Source: Pseudoteredinibacter isoporae_A
Lineage (GTDB): Bacteria > Pseudomonadota > Gammaproteobacteria > Pseudomonadales > Cellvibrionaceae
DNA: 64,000 nucleotides
Direction: 5' to 3'
Assembly: GCF_040372805.1 (NCBI RefSeq)
Contig: NZ_BAABWJ010000010.1
Location: forward strand, 124,001 to 188,000
Within the stretch, counting starts at the first letter, position 1; each line of letters begins with the position of its first letter. Positions 34,540-41,723 of this stretch are shown piece after piece. The translations under genes were made by a program, and so were the position numbers. Under the pieces are notes generated by a model. The model saw only the letters and a program-made list of their open reading frames with translations, searched no databases and was not told where the DNA came from.

Positions 34540-34973
34540 GTGTGTTGTGGTTTTGCACGACGAAGAAAAAGCAGCAAATCGCAAGCAGTGCAGCATACCA
34601 AAAGTGCTTGTAAACCACTATCGGTTAAGGCTATAGAAGCTATGAAGCCCGAGTGTAAACCTTTGGTCGATGTGGGAGAAAACTCAGGCCTTAGAGTGAT
34701 TTGTAGCAAGGGTGGAACTAAGACGTTATGGTATCGATATAGAAGCCCCACGGCTATTGATAGTGAGGAAGGCCAATAACATTTCCGGAAATGTCCTTGG
34801 TTGGGGCACGCGTGGAGGTTGAGCGGCTCAAAATCAAACGAAAGAATGGTATATGCCCCAAAACTGAGCGTGACAAAGCCATGGCGCTGAGGGAAAAAAG
34901 GGCTCGAGAGCCTGTGCTTAACAAACAAGCACAGGCTCTCACCATAACTAAGATGATCGACTTATACCTTTGA
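34540..34973 (+). pseudogene. Frameshifted, truncated tyrosine-type phage/island integrase (N-terminal Arm domain)
   Basis: Two abutting frames together read like the start of a P4-type integrase with a DUF4102 Arm-binding domain. LSVKAIEAMKPECKPLVDVG and KTLWYRYRSP lie in the first frame (stop at about 34779). TFPEMSLVGARVEVERLK then continues in another frame, matching the usual 'yPevsLaeAR' motif. The second frame stops at 34973, and no core-binding or catalytic domain (R-H-R-Y) follows. It therefore carries a frameshift and is truncated, a scar of an integrated element next to mutS. It also contains the inverted repeat at 34906-34940. Confidence 0.75.
34906..34940. repeat. Perfect 14-bp inverted repeat inside integrase remnant
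   Basis: GAGAGCCTGTGCTT (34906-34919) and AAGCACAGGCTCTC (34927-34940) are exact reverse complements around the 7-base loop AACAAAC. There is no following T-run, so it is not an ordinary terminator. It could be a recombination or attachment structure, or an inserted palindrome that helped to inactivate the integrase. Confidence 0.85.
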
Positions 34974-35070
34974 CCTTTCCCCAGAATTAGAACCCCTTGC
35001 TGGATGAGATTTTCATGCAGCACGACATATGAGTTACAGTTCAGTTGGAAACATGAAATTATTTATGTGG

Positions 35071-36396
35071 CTATAAGTCTATTGCCTGTCGTAAACGCTG
35101 AATATGCGGAGGGGTTTTGCCTTCCTGCTCTTCATTTTCTCCGAGTGACCAGTATAATGTATGCGATAAAAATCCATTTTTTTGCGTAGTCGAGACTTTA
35201 AAATCTTGTATTGCTCTTCCTAGTACAGGAGCTAGTTTGCCAGCTATAAAGTCTCCCTTAAGAAGCCAGGGGCTGTCAAAATAGATATTTTTCCATACTG
35301 TTGGTGAGAACAAGGCTGCGTGGTGAGGTATTTCACATTTGATTTCTGAGTTGCCATCTCGTTTGTACTTCTTTTCGAACGAGAAGTGTTCACTTTTTCC
35401 TTTTCTAGTTGTTCTAGTTTCAGGTTCGGGAGGGCAAGTTGGAAGCTCGCGGTTTGTTTTTCTTAATTTAAACTCCTCTTCATTATTTGCAAGAAGAATT
35501 TCTGCGTGTGCCAAGGGGCTTCCTAAAGTAATAAAGTCTGAAATTTTCCAGGGGCAGCCGTTATCCGAAAGCTCTTTTAGATAATCTCTTTGTAACTTTT
35601 CAGTATTTTCCAGATTTTCACTTGTATTATTCTGAAGGGCCTCTTCGAGGGCTTTTAGGGCACATGTCTTATGTTTATTTTCTAGGTGAATTTGGTCATG
35701 AACTTGCGCCCAAGCATGAGTCAAAATGTCGTATCCAATTACTGAGCCTAAACTGTGCCCAACAATAATGATTCGCTCATAATCTCTGTCATGCAATGAT
35801 TTTATAAGCTCTACACCCGCATTTCTTATCTGAGAGCGTGTATGAATGTTAGTGGGTGCAGGGTATAAATAGCGTGCTGCATCGCCAAGTATTTCCCTAA
35901 TGGCCCACCCTGTGGCGGGCAGAATTAAGACACTTAACATTGCAAATACAACAGCCTGAAGCCCTTGATCTGCTGTACTAGTGCCCAAATATATTGCTCT
36001 TATGAAACAGAATAGAAAAATCAGTATGATTACCCACAATCCCCAGTAAAGCTGATGAAGTCGCTCTGGTACAGTGGAAGGTAACCTGAACAAAAGCATT
36101 TTTGCCCAGCTGATTACATGAGAGGTGTTCGTTCCTTGTATCAAGTGAGCCCAATAGAATTCAAAGAAATCAGTTCTAATTCCACTTCTATTTGAGGGCG
36201 TTGTTAGCCTCCTGAGCTCAAAGCTGCCAGATAATCGATCAGGTTTGCTCCAATATAAGCTAGAATTGGGAATGTGCGGGTGGTGTACCTCCGTATTGGT
36301 AGACCAGACAGCATTCACAAACCCCCGTAGAGTATCCATCGGCTTTTGATCACCAATGCCATGAATCAGTAATAAAGCTTGTTTCTTCTTTGTCAT
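35071..36396 (-). CDS. Lipase-like alpha/beta hydrolase with central membrane segments
   Basis: 441 residues. The N-terminus has the hydrolase strand LLLIHGIGDQKPMDTLRGF, and the nucleophile elbow is IIIVGHSLGSVIGYDIL. Two hydrophobic stretches lie between them (about residues 118-140 and 145-170: LWVIILIFLFCFIRAIYLG and AVVFAMLSVLILPATGWA), placing it at the membrane. A later segment has FITLGSPLAHAEILL. The C-terminal half is charged and unlike known lipases. The DNA is visibly richer in A and T than mutS, and the gene stands alone beside an integrase remnant, so horizontal acquisition is likely. Function unknown; phospholipase activity or a defence role are only guesses. Confidence 0.7.
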   Translation of the reverse strand: MTKKKQALLLIHGIGDQKPMDTLRGFVNAVWSTNTEVHHPHIPNSSLYWSKPDRLSGSFELRRLTTPSNRSGIRTDFFEFYWAHLIQGTNTSHVISWAKMLLFRLPSTVPERLHQLYWGLWVIILIFLFCFIRAIYLGTSTADQGLQAVVFAMLSVLILPATGWAIREILGDAARYLYPAPTNIHTRSQIRNAGVELIKSLHDRDYERIIIVGHSLGSVIGYDILTHAWAQVHDQIHLENKHKTCALKALEEALQNNTSENLENTEKLQRDYLKELSDNGCPWKISDFITLGSPLAHAEILLANNEEEFKLRKTNRELPTCPPEPETRTTRKGKSEHFSFEKKYKRDGNSEIKCEIPHHAALFSPTVWKNIYFDSPWLLKGDFIAGKLAPVLGRAIQDFKVSTTQKNGFLSHTLYWSLGENEEQEGKTPPHIQRLRQAIDL

Positions 36397-37111
36397 GATT
36401 TTCCTTATCCCGCAGACCTATCGGATCACATAAGTGAATGAAGGTTTAAGATTCACACCATAATGGTAATAGCAAGATTTAACTTTCCTCTAAAGTAGAT
36501 TCAAATTTCAATAATAAATTTCCAAACTGTAAAGAAGGAGTGTTTATTGTGCTAGTAGATAATGAATGTAACTGGCTTTCAATTTAGTTGCAAAACCTTT
36601 GGCCGGAAAGTATGACAAATAAAATGATGACCGATGCGCCAATAATGTTTCTACGCTTCAGTTTCTCGGTCGGTTAAGGCGGCACATTTTCAGAGAAGGC
36701 GCGTTGAGAAAATGGAAATATTCTTGGATGCATTGACGGTGTGCGAAAAATTTTAGAATACTTAATTGTTGCAGACTTACTCGATATGCTTCTATGTTTA
36801 ATTAAAGTGAAATTTGTGCGGTCTTTAAATTTTGTAAAGAGAAGGGTATGTCAATTTTCAAACGAAATGAGTCAATCACAGAATAAAAGCAAGCTATTTG
36901 GCACGCGAGCTTAGGGGCACAGTTGTTTAGAGGTTATCTGACAAGGCGCAGCGGATGCCTAGAATAATCATTTGGTGCCTGTAAGTATGTGTAACGCCAA
37001 AAGGACAATTTGGTCAGGCTCAAAAAGCTTTTAGACTATTCGAATCGGCCGTGCCATTGCAGTGATGGTATGCTGTTGTTGTCGAATATTATACCAAATA
37101 GGATAGGTCGT
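36397..37111. other. AT-rich intergenic stretch, no convincing gene
   Basis: About 700 bases with no sustained reading frame. Two very short frames have ribosome-site-like sequences before them (GTG 36549 after AAGAAGGAG, 12 codons; ATG 36612 after GGAAAG, 21 codons), which may be 5' ends of decayed genes. I see no tRNA, transposon end or array. Base composition resembles the preceding hydrolase gene. Confidence 0.5.
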
Positions 37112-37465
37112 ATGATAAAACTAAAGAGTCCCGCTGTTGAACAATGGTTTGAGTGTTGGCGCTCGGGGGATCTAGACAACCTCCCCATCGCGGATGATTT
37201 TACTCATACTAGCCCATTTGGTCTGATTGATGGAAAAGCGCGTTATCTGGAGATTGTGGCTAAAAATAAACAGGATTTTTTGGGTAATACCCTAACCGTC
37301 ATCAAGCAGATCAATGATGGCAACAGTGTTTGTGTCCAGTTTGAACAAAGTAATGCAAATACAGGTCTAGAGATGACGGTTTGCGAATGGTATGAGCTGG
37401 AAGGCGACATAATAAAATCCATCCGCTCTTTTTATAATGTCGGTAACGCTGAAATCACCGGCTAA
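37112..37465 (+). CDS. NTF2/SnoaL-like small protein
   Basis: 117 residues from ATG 37112, which follows GGATAGG; an in-frame extension upstream is not family-like. The sequence (VEQWFECWRSGDLDNLPIAD, DDFTHTSPFGLIDGKARYLE, then VCEWYELEGDIIKSIRSFYN) has the cone-shaped NTF2-fold pattern of SnoaL/ketosteroid-isomerase-like proteins. Such proteins may be small enzymes or binding modules; no function can be assigned. It converges with, and overlaps by 4 bases, the hydrolase gene on the other strand. Confidence 0.65.
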   Translation: MIKLKSPAVEQWFECWRSGDLDNLPIADDFTHTSPFGLIDGKARYLEIVAKNKQDFLGNTLTVIKQINDGNSVCVQFEQSNANTGLEMTVCEWYELEGDIIKSIRSFYNVGNAEITG

Positions 37466-38334
37466 GTCTTTTCCATTTGCACCGTGAGAGCAGCATCCAC
37501 CAAGTCAGGGTTGTCATAGAAGTCATCCTGACTTTTCCCCTCCAGCCAATGCATCTGTTTGGGGCTTCTGATTTTATCAAAGTATTCTTGAGCAAGGGTC
37601 GGAGAAAGCGCTTGCTTGGAGTGAATCATGACTACGGGAACGTTGAGTTGCGGTGCAGCCTCTTGAACGTCAAAGGGGACAAAATGTTCTCTCGACATCA
37701 CGGCAAAGGCATTGATGTAGTTGTCTACCTTGGCACGGTTACCATAGTAGTCGACCAGATTACTTGATGACATGGCGGCATCACCTTCCAGGGCAGCGGC
37801 CGGAATCATGATGGTTTCTTGTTTTTCCTCATAAGCAATTCTGGCTTTTACGCCCTGATCAATTTTGCCCTCATAGTCTTGTGGGGAGTTCAGTTTCATT
37901 GTCTTTGGCGATCGATAGTACCCGACAACCAGTTTCAACCAGTTTACTTTTTCTGTCTTGATGCTGGCCCAGCTGGCGTAACCACAACCAAGACAGACAC
38001 CAATAAGGCCAATATTTTCAGTGTCCACTTCCTCTTGATGAGCGAGGAAATTCACGGCCTCGACGACATCGTCAATTTTGTGTTTGTAGTATTCGTATTG
38101 TCTGGGCTCGCCCGAGCTCTCTCCGTAGTGTCGGTGATCAATGGCTAATGTTACTAGCCCTTTCATTGCCGCTTTTTGTGCGTAATACCCAGCAACTTGT
38201 TCCTTAACACTGGTCATCGGGCCGACGACAACAGCCGCAGGGTAGGGCTGCTTCCCGCCCTGTGGAATGTACAGGTGACCAATGATGGTTTCATTTGCAA
38301 TGTTAAAGTGTATTTTTTTCTTTTCTATGTTCAT
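37462..38334 (-). CDS. Alpha/beta hydrolase with cysteine nucleophile (dienelactone hydrolase-like)
   Basis: 290 residues. The start YPAAVVVGPMTSVKEQVAGY and AIDHRHYGESSGEPRQYEYY are typical of the X-Pro/DLH-related hydrolases, and the nucleophile elbow reads GVCLGCGYAS, with Cys where most relatives have Ser, as in dienelactone hydrolase. The acid and His would come from VPVVMIHSKQALSPT and the C-terminal region, but the His is not obvious. It is the last gene of a minus-strand group with a small membrane protein and an F420-reductase-like protein under a HxlR regulator. A redox or xenobiotic response role is plausible. Confidence 0.75.
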   Translation of the reverse strand: MNIEKKKIHFNIANETIIGHLYIPQGGKQPYPAAVVVGPMTSVKEQVAGYYAQKAAMKGLVTLAIDHRHYGESSGEPRQYEYYKHKIDDVVEAVNFLAHQEEVDTENIGLIGVCLGCGYASWASIKTEKVNWLKLVVGYYRSPKTMKLNSPQDYEGKIDQGVKARIAYEEKQETIMIPAAALEGDAAMSSSNLVDYYGNRAKVDNYINAFAVMSREHFVPFDVQEAAPQLNVPVVMIHSKQALSPTLAQEYFDKIRSPKQMHWLEGKSQDDFYDNPDLVDAALTVQMEKT

Positions 38335-38393
38335 CGGGTCTTACCTTTATAAAGCCGAGTGTGATATTGCTGAAGAACACGGTGTTGTTGGGA

Positions 38394-38657
38394 TTAAGAT
38401 TTATCGGGCCTGTTTGAATAAATCCAGTGTGATAGCTTACGTTGCGATAAAGGCAGCAAGATAAACACAAGCATAAATACCACGATGGCGGTCGCCAGTC
38501 CCTGAACCAGAAAATCTGACCAAAGACATTGAGGGTTTATCAACCGTCTCAAATAGGCGGGAATGACGTAGGACAATGGCCAGATGTACAAACTGATCAT
38601 GAGCCATTGCTTCCAGCGTACTGGTATCTTTTGTTGGGGTTGATTCACATGGTGCAT
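38394..38657 (-). CDS. Small two-helix membrane protein
   Basis: 87 residues, preceded by GAGGAC as ribosome site. Two transmembrane helices (WKQWLMISLYIWPLSYVIPAY and LATAIVVFMLVFILLPLS) lie between short polar ends. The pattern resembles the membrane tail found at the C-terminus of some antibiotic-biosynthesis-monooxygenase-domain proteins, here as a stand-alone chain. It is the middle gene of the HxlR-linked minus-strand group. Function unknown. Confidence 0.65.
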   Translation of the reverse strand: MHHVNQPQQKIPVRWKQWLMISLYIWPLSYVIPAYLRRLINPQCLWSDFLVQGLATAIVVFMLVFILLPLSQRKLSHWIYSNRPDKS

Positions 38658-38749
38658 CTTGTCCTCGGTGCTTGCTGGAAAAGATAAGCTCGTCCTCGCA
38701 AAAGAAGGACGAGCCTCTGGTGTCTTTCAGTCTTGCAGTCTGACAGCCG

Positions 38750-39367
38750 TTAAGCTTGGTGGTACAGAAAAGCAGCATTGGTGCTGCCGCCTTGCCCGAC
38801 AGCAATTTCAATGTTGAGGTGAGCCATGGCTTCGAGATAGCGTGCGCTTTTGAGGCTTCCTGCGTTTACGGGAGCGAAACCGCAATCGACAACCAATTTG
38901 AGGACATCGTTTTTAGAATGGTCATCACTGCCACACACAAATGCGGTAATCGCCTGACCAGCACGGTCGTGTCGTTCCTTTGGCATCACATCGGCAAAGA
39001 TGGTGTTGAAGGCTTTAACGACCTTTGCATTTGGCAGTGCGTTGGCGATTTCTTCGGCACCGGATGTATTTTCTCCCAGCAACAGAGGAGACCAATCTTC
39101 GTTCAGAGGGTTGGTGCACTCGATGATGGTTGTTCCAGTCAGTTCATCGGCGTGCTTAATAAGCAGCTCCTGAGCGGCAGTAAAGGGAATGGCAAGTGCT
39201 ACAGCATCCGCCAATTTGGCGCCTTCAGCAAAACTGGCTGTTTGGTATTCCTCGCGGCCACTGCTGCCATCTTTAGAGCAGATAATGACTGTTCTGCCGG
39301 CATCGCTGAATAATTTAGCGAGTTTCTGCCCAACACTGCCGAAACCATATATAGAGATTGTGTTCAT
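38750..39367 (-). CDS. NAD(P)-binding oxidoreductase, F420-dependent NADP reductase-like
   Basis: 205 residues. The Rossmann loop ISIYGFGSVGQKLAKLF is at the N-terminus, followed by DAVALAIPF, TTIIECTNPLNEDWSPLLLG, VVKAFNTIFADVM and AFVCGSDDHSKNDVLKLV, the signature series of the YqaI/F420H2:NADP reductase-like family. Most gammaproteobacterial members do not use F420; they probably act as small NADPH-dependent reductases. The gene is divergent from a HxlR regulator, an arrangement common for quinone- or aldehyde-inducible redox genes. Confidence 0.8.
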   Translation of the reverse strand: MNTISIYGFGSVGQKLAKLFSDAGRTVIICSKDGSSGREEYQTASFAEGAKLADAVALAIPFTAAQELLIKHADELTGTTIIECTNPLNEDWSPLLLGENTSGAEEIANALPNAKVVKAFNTIFADVMPKERHDRAGQAITAFVCGSDDHSKNDVLKLVVDCGFAPVNAGSLKSARYLEAMAHLNIEIAVGQGGSTNAAFLYHQA

Positions 39368-39402
39368 TCGTCTTTACCTTTTGCGGTTTTCAATAATCGG
39401 TT

Positions 39403-39456
39403 GGTATACCTGTGCTGCTAGTATCTATAAATTACTAGTAACCAATGTATACTGGT
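39403..39456. promoter_or_regulatory. Candidate HxlR operators in divergent promoter region
   Basis: GGTATACC (39403-39410) and the imperfect 16-bp palindrome ACCAATGTATACTGGT (39441-39456) share a GTATAC core and lie between the divergent oxidoreductase and HxlR genes, with TACTAGTA (39433-39440) between them. HxlR proteins typically bind two such sites to control the neighbouring operon and themselves. Confidence 0.45.
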
Positions 39457-39506
39457 AAGACTATGAGCTAGGAAGTCTTAAATCAATTAGGTACCTGGAG
39501 GTAACC

Positions 39507-39896
39507 ATGTCAGAGGAAAGCGAGCAAAATCTCGCGCCTAATGTGTACGCGGCGATTTGCCCATCGCGGGAAGTACTTGCCTTGATTGGTGAAAAATGGG
39601 TGTCTCTGATTGTGGGGGCTTTGGATCAGCGTATTTTGAGGTTTGGCGAGCTCAAACGAGTCTGTGAGGGAATTTCTCAAAAAATGCTGAGCCAGTCACT
39701 GCGAAAACTCGAGCGTGATGGTCTTGTCGTTCGCTGTGCTTATGACGATGAGCGGGTGTTACGAGTCGAATACTCTTTGAGCCCATTGGGGGAGTCGTTG
39801 GTCCCTATTGTTAAAATGGCAAAATCCTGGTCTGAAAGTCACTTGCCCGAAATTGAAAGTCATCGTGATGCTTATGATCAGTCCGGGGCTTGTTAA
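39507..39896 (+). CDS. HxlR-family transcriptional regulator
   Basis: 129 residues with a winged-helix domain: CPSREVLALIGEKWVSLIVGAL, FGELKRVCEGISQKMLSQSLRKLERDGLVVR and the wing VEYSLSPLGESL. The conserved Cys near the N-terminus (ICPSRE) is the residue that in YodB/HypR-type members senses quinones, diamide or aldehydes. GGAGG precedes the start. It probably represses the divergent oxidoreductase-membrane protein-hydrolase operon. Confidence 0.85.
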   Translation: MSEESEQNLAPNVYAAICPSREVLALIGEKWVSLIVGALDQRILRFGELKRVCEGISQKMLSQSLRKLERDGLVVRCAYDDERVLRVEYSLSPLGESLVPIVKMAKSWSESHLPEIESHRDAYDQSGAC

Positions 39897-39904
39897 ACCT
39901 GTAG

Positions 39905-40057
39905 CGTAAGCGCCACAGCGAGCTCAATCCCGACATGACTTTTGCGGAACGTTTTGAATTCTATCAGCGTGCGGAGAAGGCATTTGCGGTGGTCATGACG
40001 GGCGATACCCGTAAATACGGAAATATTCTGCTGAAAAAGGGCGTGACACCGGTTTAG
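39905..40057 (+). pseudogene. C-terminal fragment of RbsD/FucU sugar mutarotase
   Basis: After a stop at 39902 the frame reads a 50-residue stretch containing ERFEFYQRAEKAFAVVMTGD and KYGNILLKKGVTPV before a stop at 40057. This is the conserved C-terminus of the L-fucose/ribose mutarotase family (FucU: ...RAKKAFAVVATGE..YGNLLLKKGV). The N-terminal two thirds, including the catalytic His, are missing; the sequence immediately upstream is the end of the HxlR gene. It is therefore a decayed remnant, probably left by a rearrangement. Confidence 0.75.
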
Positions 40058-40078
40058 GGTTTTTTCTTCATCTGTCTC

Positions 40079-40105
40079 TCAGGCCAGAGAGCGTTTCTGG
40101 CCTGA
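40079..40105. terminator. Hairpin between convergent units
   Basis: TCAGGCCAGA (40079-40088) and TCTGGCCTGA (40096-40105) form a perfect 10-bp stem with a 7-base loop just downstream of mgsA on the minus strand. The U-tract is poor, so strength is uncertain. Confidence 0.5.
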
Positions 40106-40119
40106 GTTGAGTGTTGAAT

Positions 40120-40578
40120 TTACTGGCTGCGGTCTTGTATGTAGCGCTCATAATCCGGCACGCGCTTGGAAAAAGACTGGTCCAACAAGCTGGACGCCAT
40201 CATCATGTCGGCACTGGCAAAGTTACAAGCAACTGGAATATTCCACACGGCCGCGATGCGCAATAGGGCTTTCACATCTGGGTCGTGGGGCATAGGCTCA
40301 AAAGGATCCCAGAAAAACACCAGCATATCGATTTCACCTTCGCTGATTTTCGCACCAATTTGCTGATCGCCCCCGAGCGGACCACTGATCAGCTTTTCAA
40401 TGTTTAATTTACAGTGTTTTTCGATAAGTTGGCCCGACGTGCCCGTGGCGCAAATTCGGTGCTGGGCAAGTGATGTTTCGTGTTTCTTGCACCAATCGAT
40501 AAGAGAGGATTTCAGGTTGTCGTGGGCAACCAAGGCGATGGCTTTTTTCGCTGGAGTCTGTACGGTCTTGTAGTTCAT
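40120..40578 (-). CDS. mgsA: Methylglyoxal synthase
   Basis: 152 residues from ATG 40578, the same length as E. coli MgsA; longer in-frame starts add non-family sequence. Active-site residues fall at E. coli positions: H19 (ALVAHD), D71 (SGPLGGDQQIG), H98 and D101 (MPHDPDVKALLRIA). The phosphate-binding GTSGQLI is also present. It converts dihydroxyacetone phosphate to methylglyoxal, a toxic bypass of lower glycolysis used when phosphate is short. A glutaredoxin and an exported VOC (glyoxalase-fold) protein are encoded upstream on the same strand, suggesting a local link to methylglyoxal or thiol stress. Confidence 0.93.
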   Translation of the reverse strand: MNYKTVQTPAKKAIALVAHDNLKSSLIDWCKKHETSLAQHRICATGTSGQLIEKHCKLNIEKLISGPLGGDQQIGAKISEGEIDMLVFFWDPFEPMPHDPDVKALLRIAAVWNIPVACNFASADMMMASSLLDQSFSKRVPDYERYIQDRSQ

Positions 40579-40700
40579 TACAGGGCTTGCTCTGTGCAGC
40601 TTAGGTTGATCCTCCGATTGTACCTGATAACTTAACGCTTTCAGCATTGGGATCAGGAAATATCTGCGAATATCACCCGGCCCCAAACCGATGCGTGGCC

Positions 40701-40988
40701 TCAAACCACGCGGTGATCAGTACACTTATAGGCTTCCAAATAGCGAATGATATCCGTCGATTCATACAGCCATTGTGTAGGCTGATTTTTGATCTCAATT
40801 CGCAGGCAGGGCACCTGGGGTTTACCACCGCCTTTGATGAGTTCCTGGCGAATTTTCCCCGAGAAGCCTACGTCTTTCATTGGAATGTTTAAATCCAGTT
40901 TTTTCATGGCTTTTCGAGTCTTGATGCAATATGGGCAGAGACTGCTTTGATACAAAGTAAGGGTTCGGCTTGTCGACATTCTGGACAT
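40701..40988 (-). CDS. Glutaredoxin (CPYC)
   Basis: 95 residues with a thioredoxin-like fold: LTLYQSSLCPYCIKTRKAMK contains the dithiol CPYC site, the cis-Pro lies in PQVPCLRIE, and STDIIRYLEA ends the fold. It should reduce disulfides or glutathionylated proteins with glutathione. It lies 30 bases after the VOC gene and about 120 bases before mgsA on the minus strand. An alternative start three codons downstream is possible. Confidence 0.88.
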   Translation of the reverse strand: MSRMSTSRTLTLYQSSLCPYCIKTRKAMKKLDLNIPMKDVGFSGKIRQELIKGGGKPQVPCLRIEIKNQPTQWLYESTDIIRYLEAYKCTDHRVV

Positions 40989-41017
40989 GGTAGCTGCTCG
41001 TTAAATCTCGATAGGGA

Positions 41018-41488
41018 TTACTTTTGAGGGCGATGGACCAGCTCAATGCGATTACCGCTGGGCTCGTAGAACATCATGTGTTTGCTGGGGCCACCATAAG
41101 CCAGCTCAGGTGCGAACTCGATATTCACGCCGGGGAAGTCCTTCAAAGCTTTATAGAGGCGATTAAGTTCAGCTTCACTGCTGATTCCTAATGCCAGGTG
41201 ATGCAGGCCGACATTGGTTTTACGATTGAAGGGGGTAGCTTTCTCCGGGTGGCTTGCACGCCACAGGGTGATGGTCGTCTTGCCATTCGAGAGAAAATAG
41301 GCCGGATAACTGGGGTCACTTCCACGTTCTGAAAAACCTAATACATCCACGAACACAGATTTACTGGCTTCGATGTCTTTGACGACCAGGCCAACATGAT
41401 CGACACCCGTAACAGCGGTTTGTTGAGCGGCGACCTGCAGGGAAAAACTCATAACAATAACTGCGAATAATGAGCGCAAAATAGGCAT
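41018..41488 (-). CDS. Exported VOC-superfamily (glyoxalase-fold) protein
   Basis: ATG 41488 is preferred because AGGA stands eight bases before it; one further upstream start is possible. A signal peptide (LRSLFAVIVMSFSLQVAAQ) leads into a vicinal-oxygen-chelate fold: VDHVGLVVKDIEASKSVFVD with a metal His, LHHLALGISSEAEL with another His, and EPSGNRIELVHRP with a metal Glu. Glyoxalases and dioxygenases of this fold are usually cytoplasmic, so export is unusual. Next to a methylglyoxal synthase, detoxification of external or periplasmic aldehydes is possible but unproven. Confidence 0.78.
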   Translation of the reverse strand: MPILRSLFAVIVMSFSLQVAAQQTAVTGVDHVGLVVKDIEASKSVFVDVLGFSERGSDPSYPAYFLSNGKTTITLWRASHPEKATPFNRKTNVGLHHLALGISSEAELNRLYKALKDFPGVNIEFAPELAYGGPSKHMMFYEPSGNRIELVHRPQK

Positions 41489-41723
41489 TCTCTTGTTCCT
41501 CATTGGAAGAAAAGAAGCATTCTTGGCGGAAGTGCCAATGAAATCATCACAAAATCATAACAACAGGCGTTTACTTGGGAATTAGCTTAGTGTCTCGAGT
41601 TATATCTTCTAAAGGAACCTGGTGTCTCTCGTGGAGGAATTGAGTTAAGCGGCAATGTTAAGTTGGGTAGTCGGCAAACAGAAAGCGGATTGAAAGCCTA
41701 AATTGGGATGCTTGGTATCGGGC

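Noticed and set aside
36549..36587. 12-codon frame with a strong ribosome-site-like leader
   Set aside because: Too short to call a gene; noted only as possible debris in the AT-rich gap.
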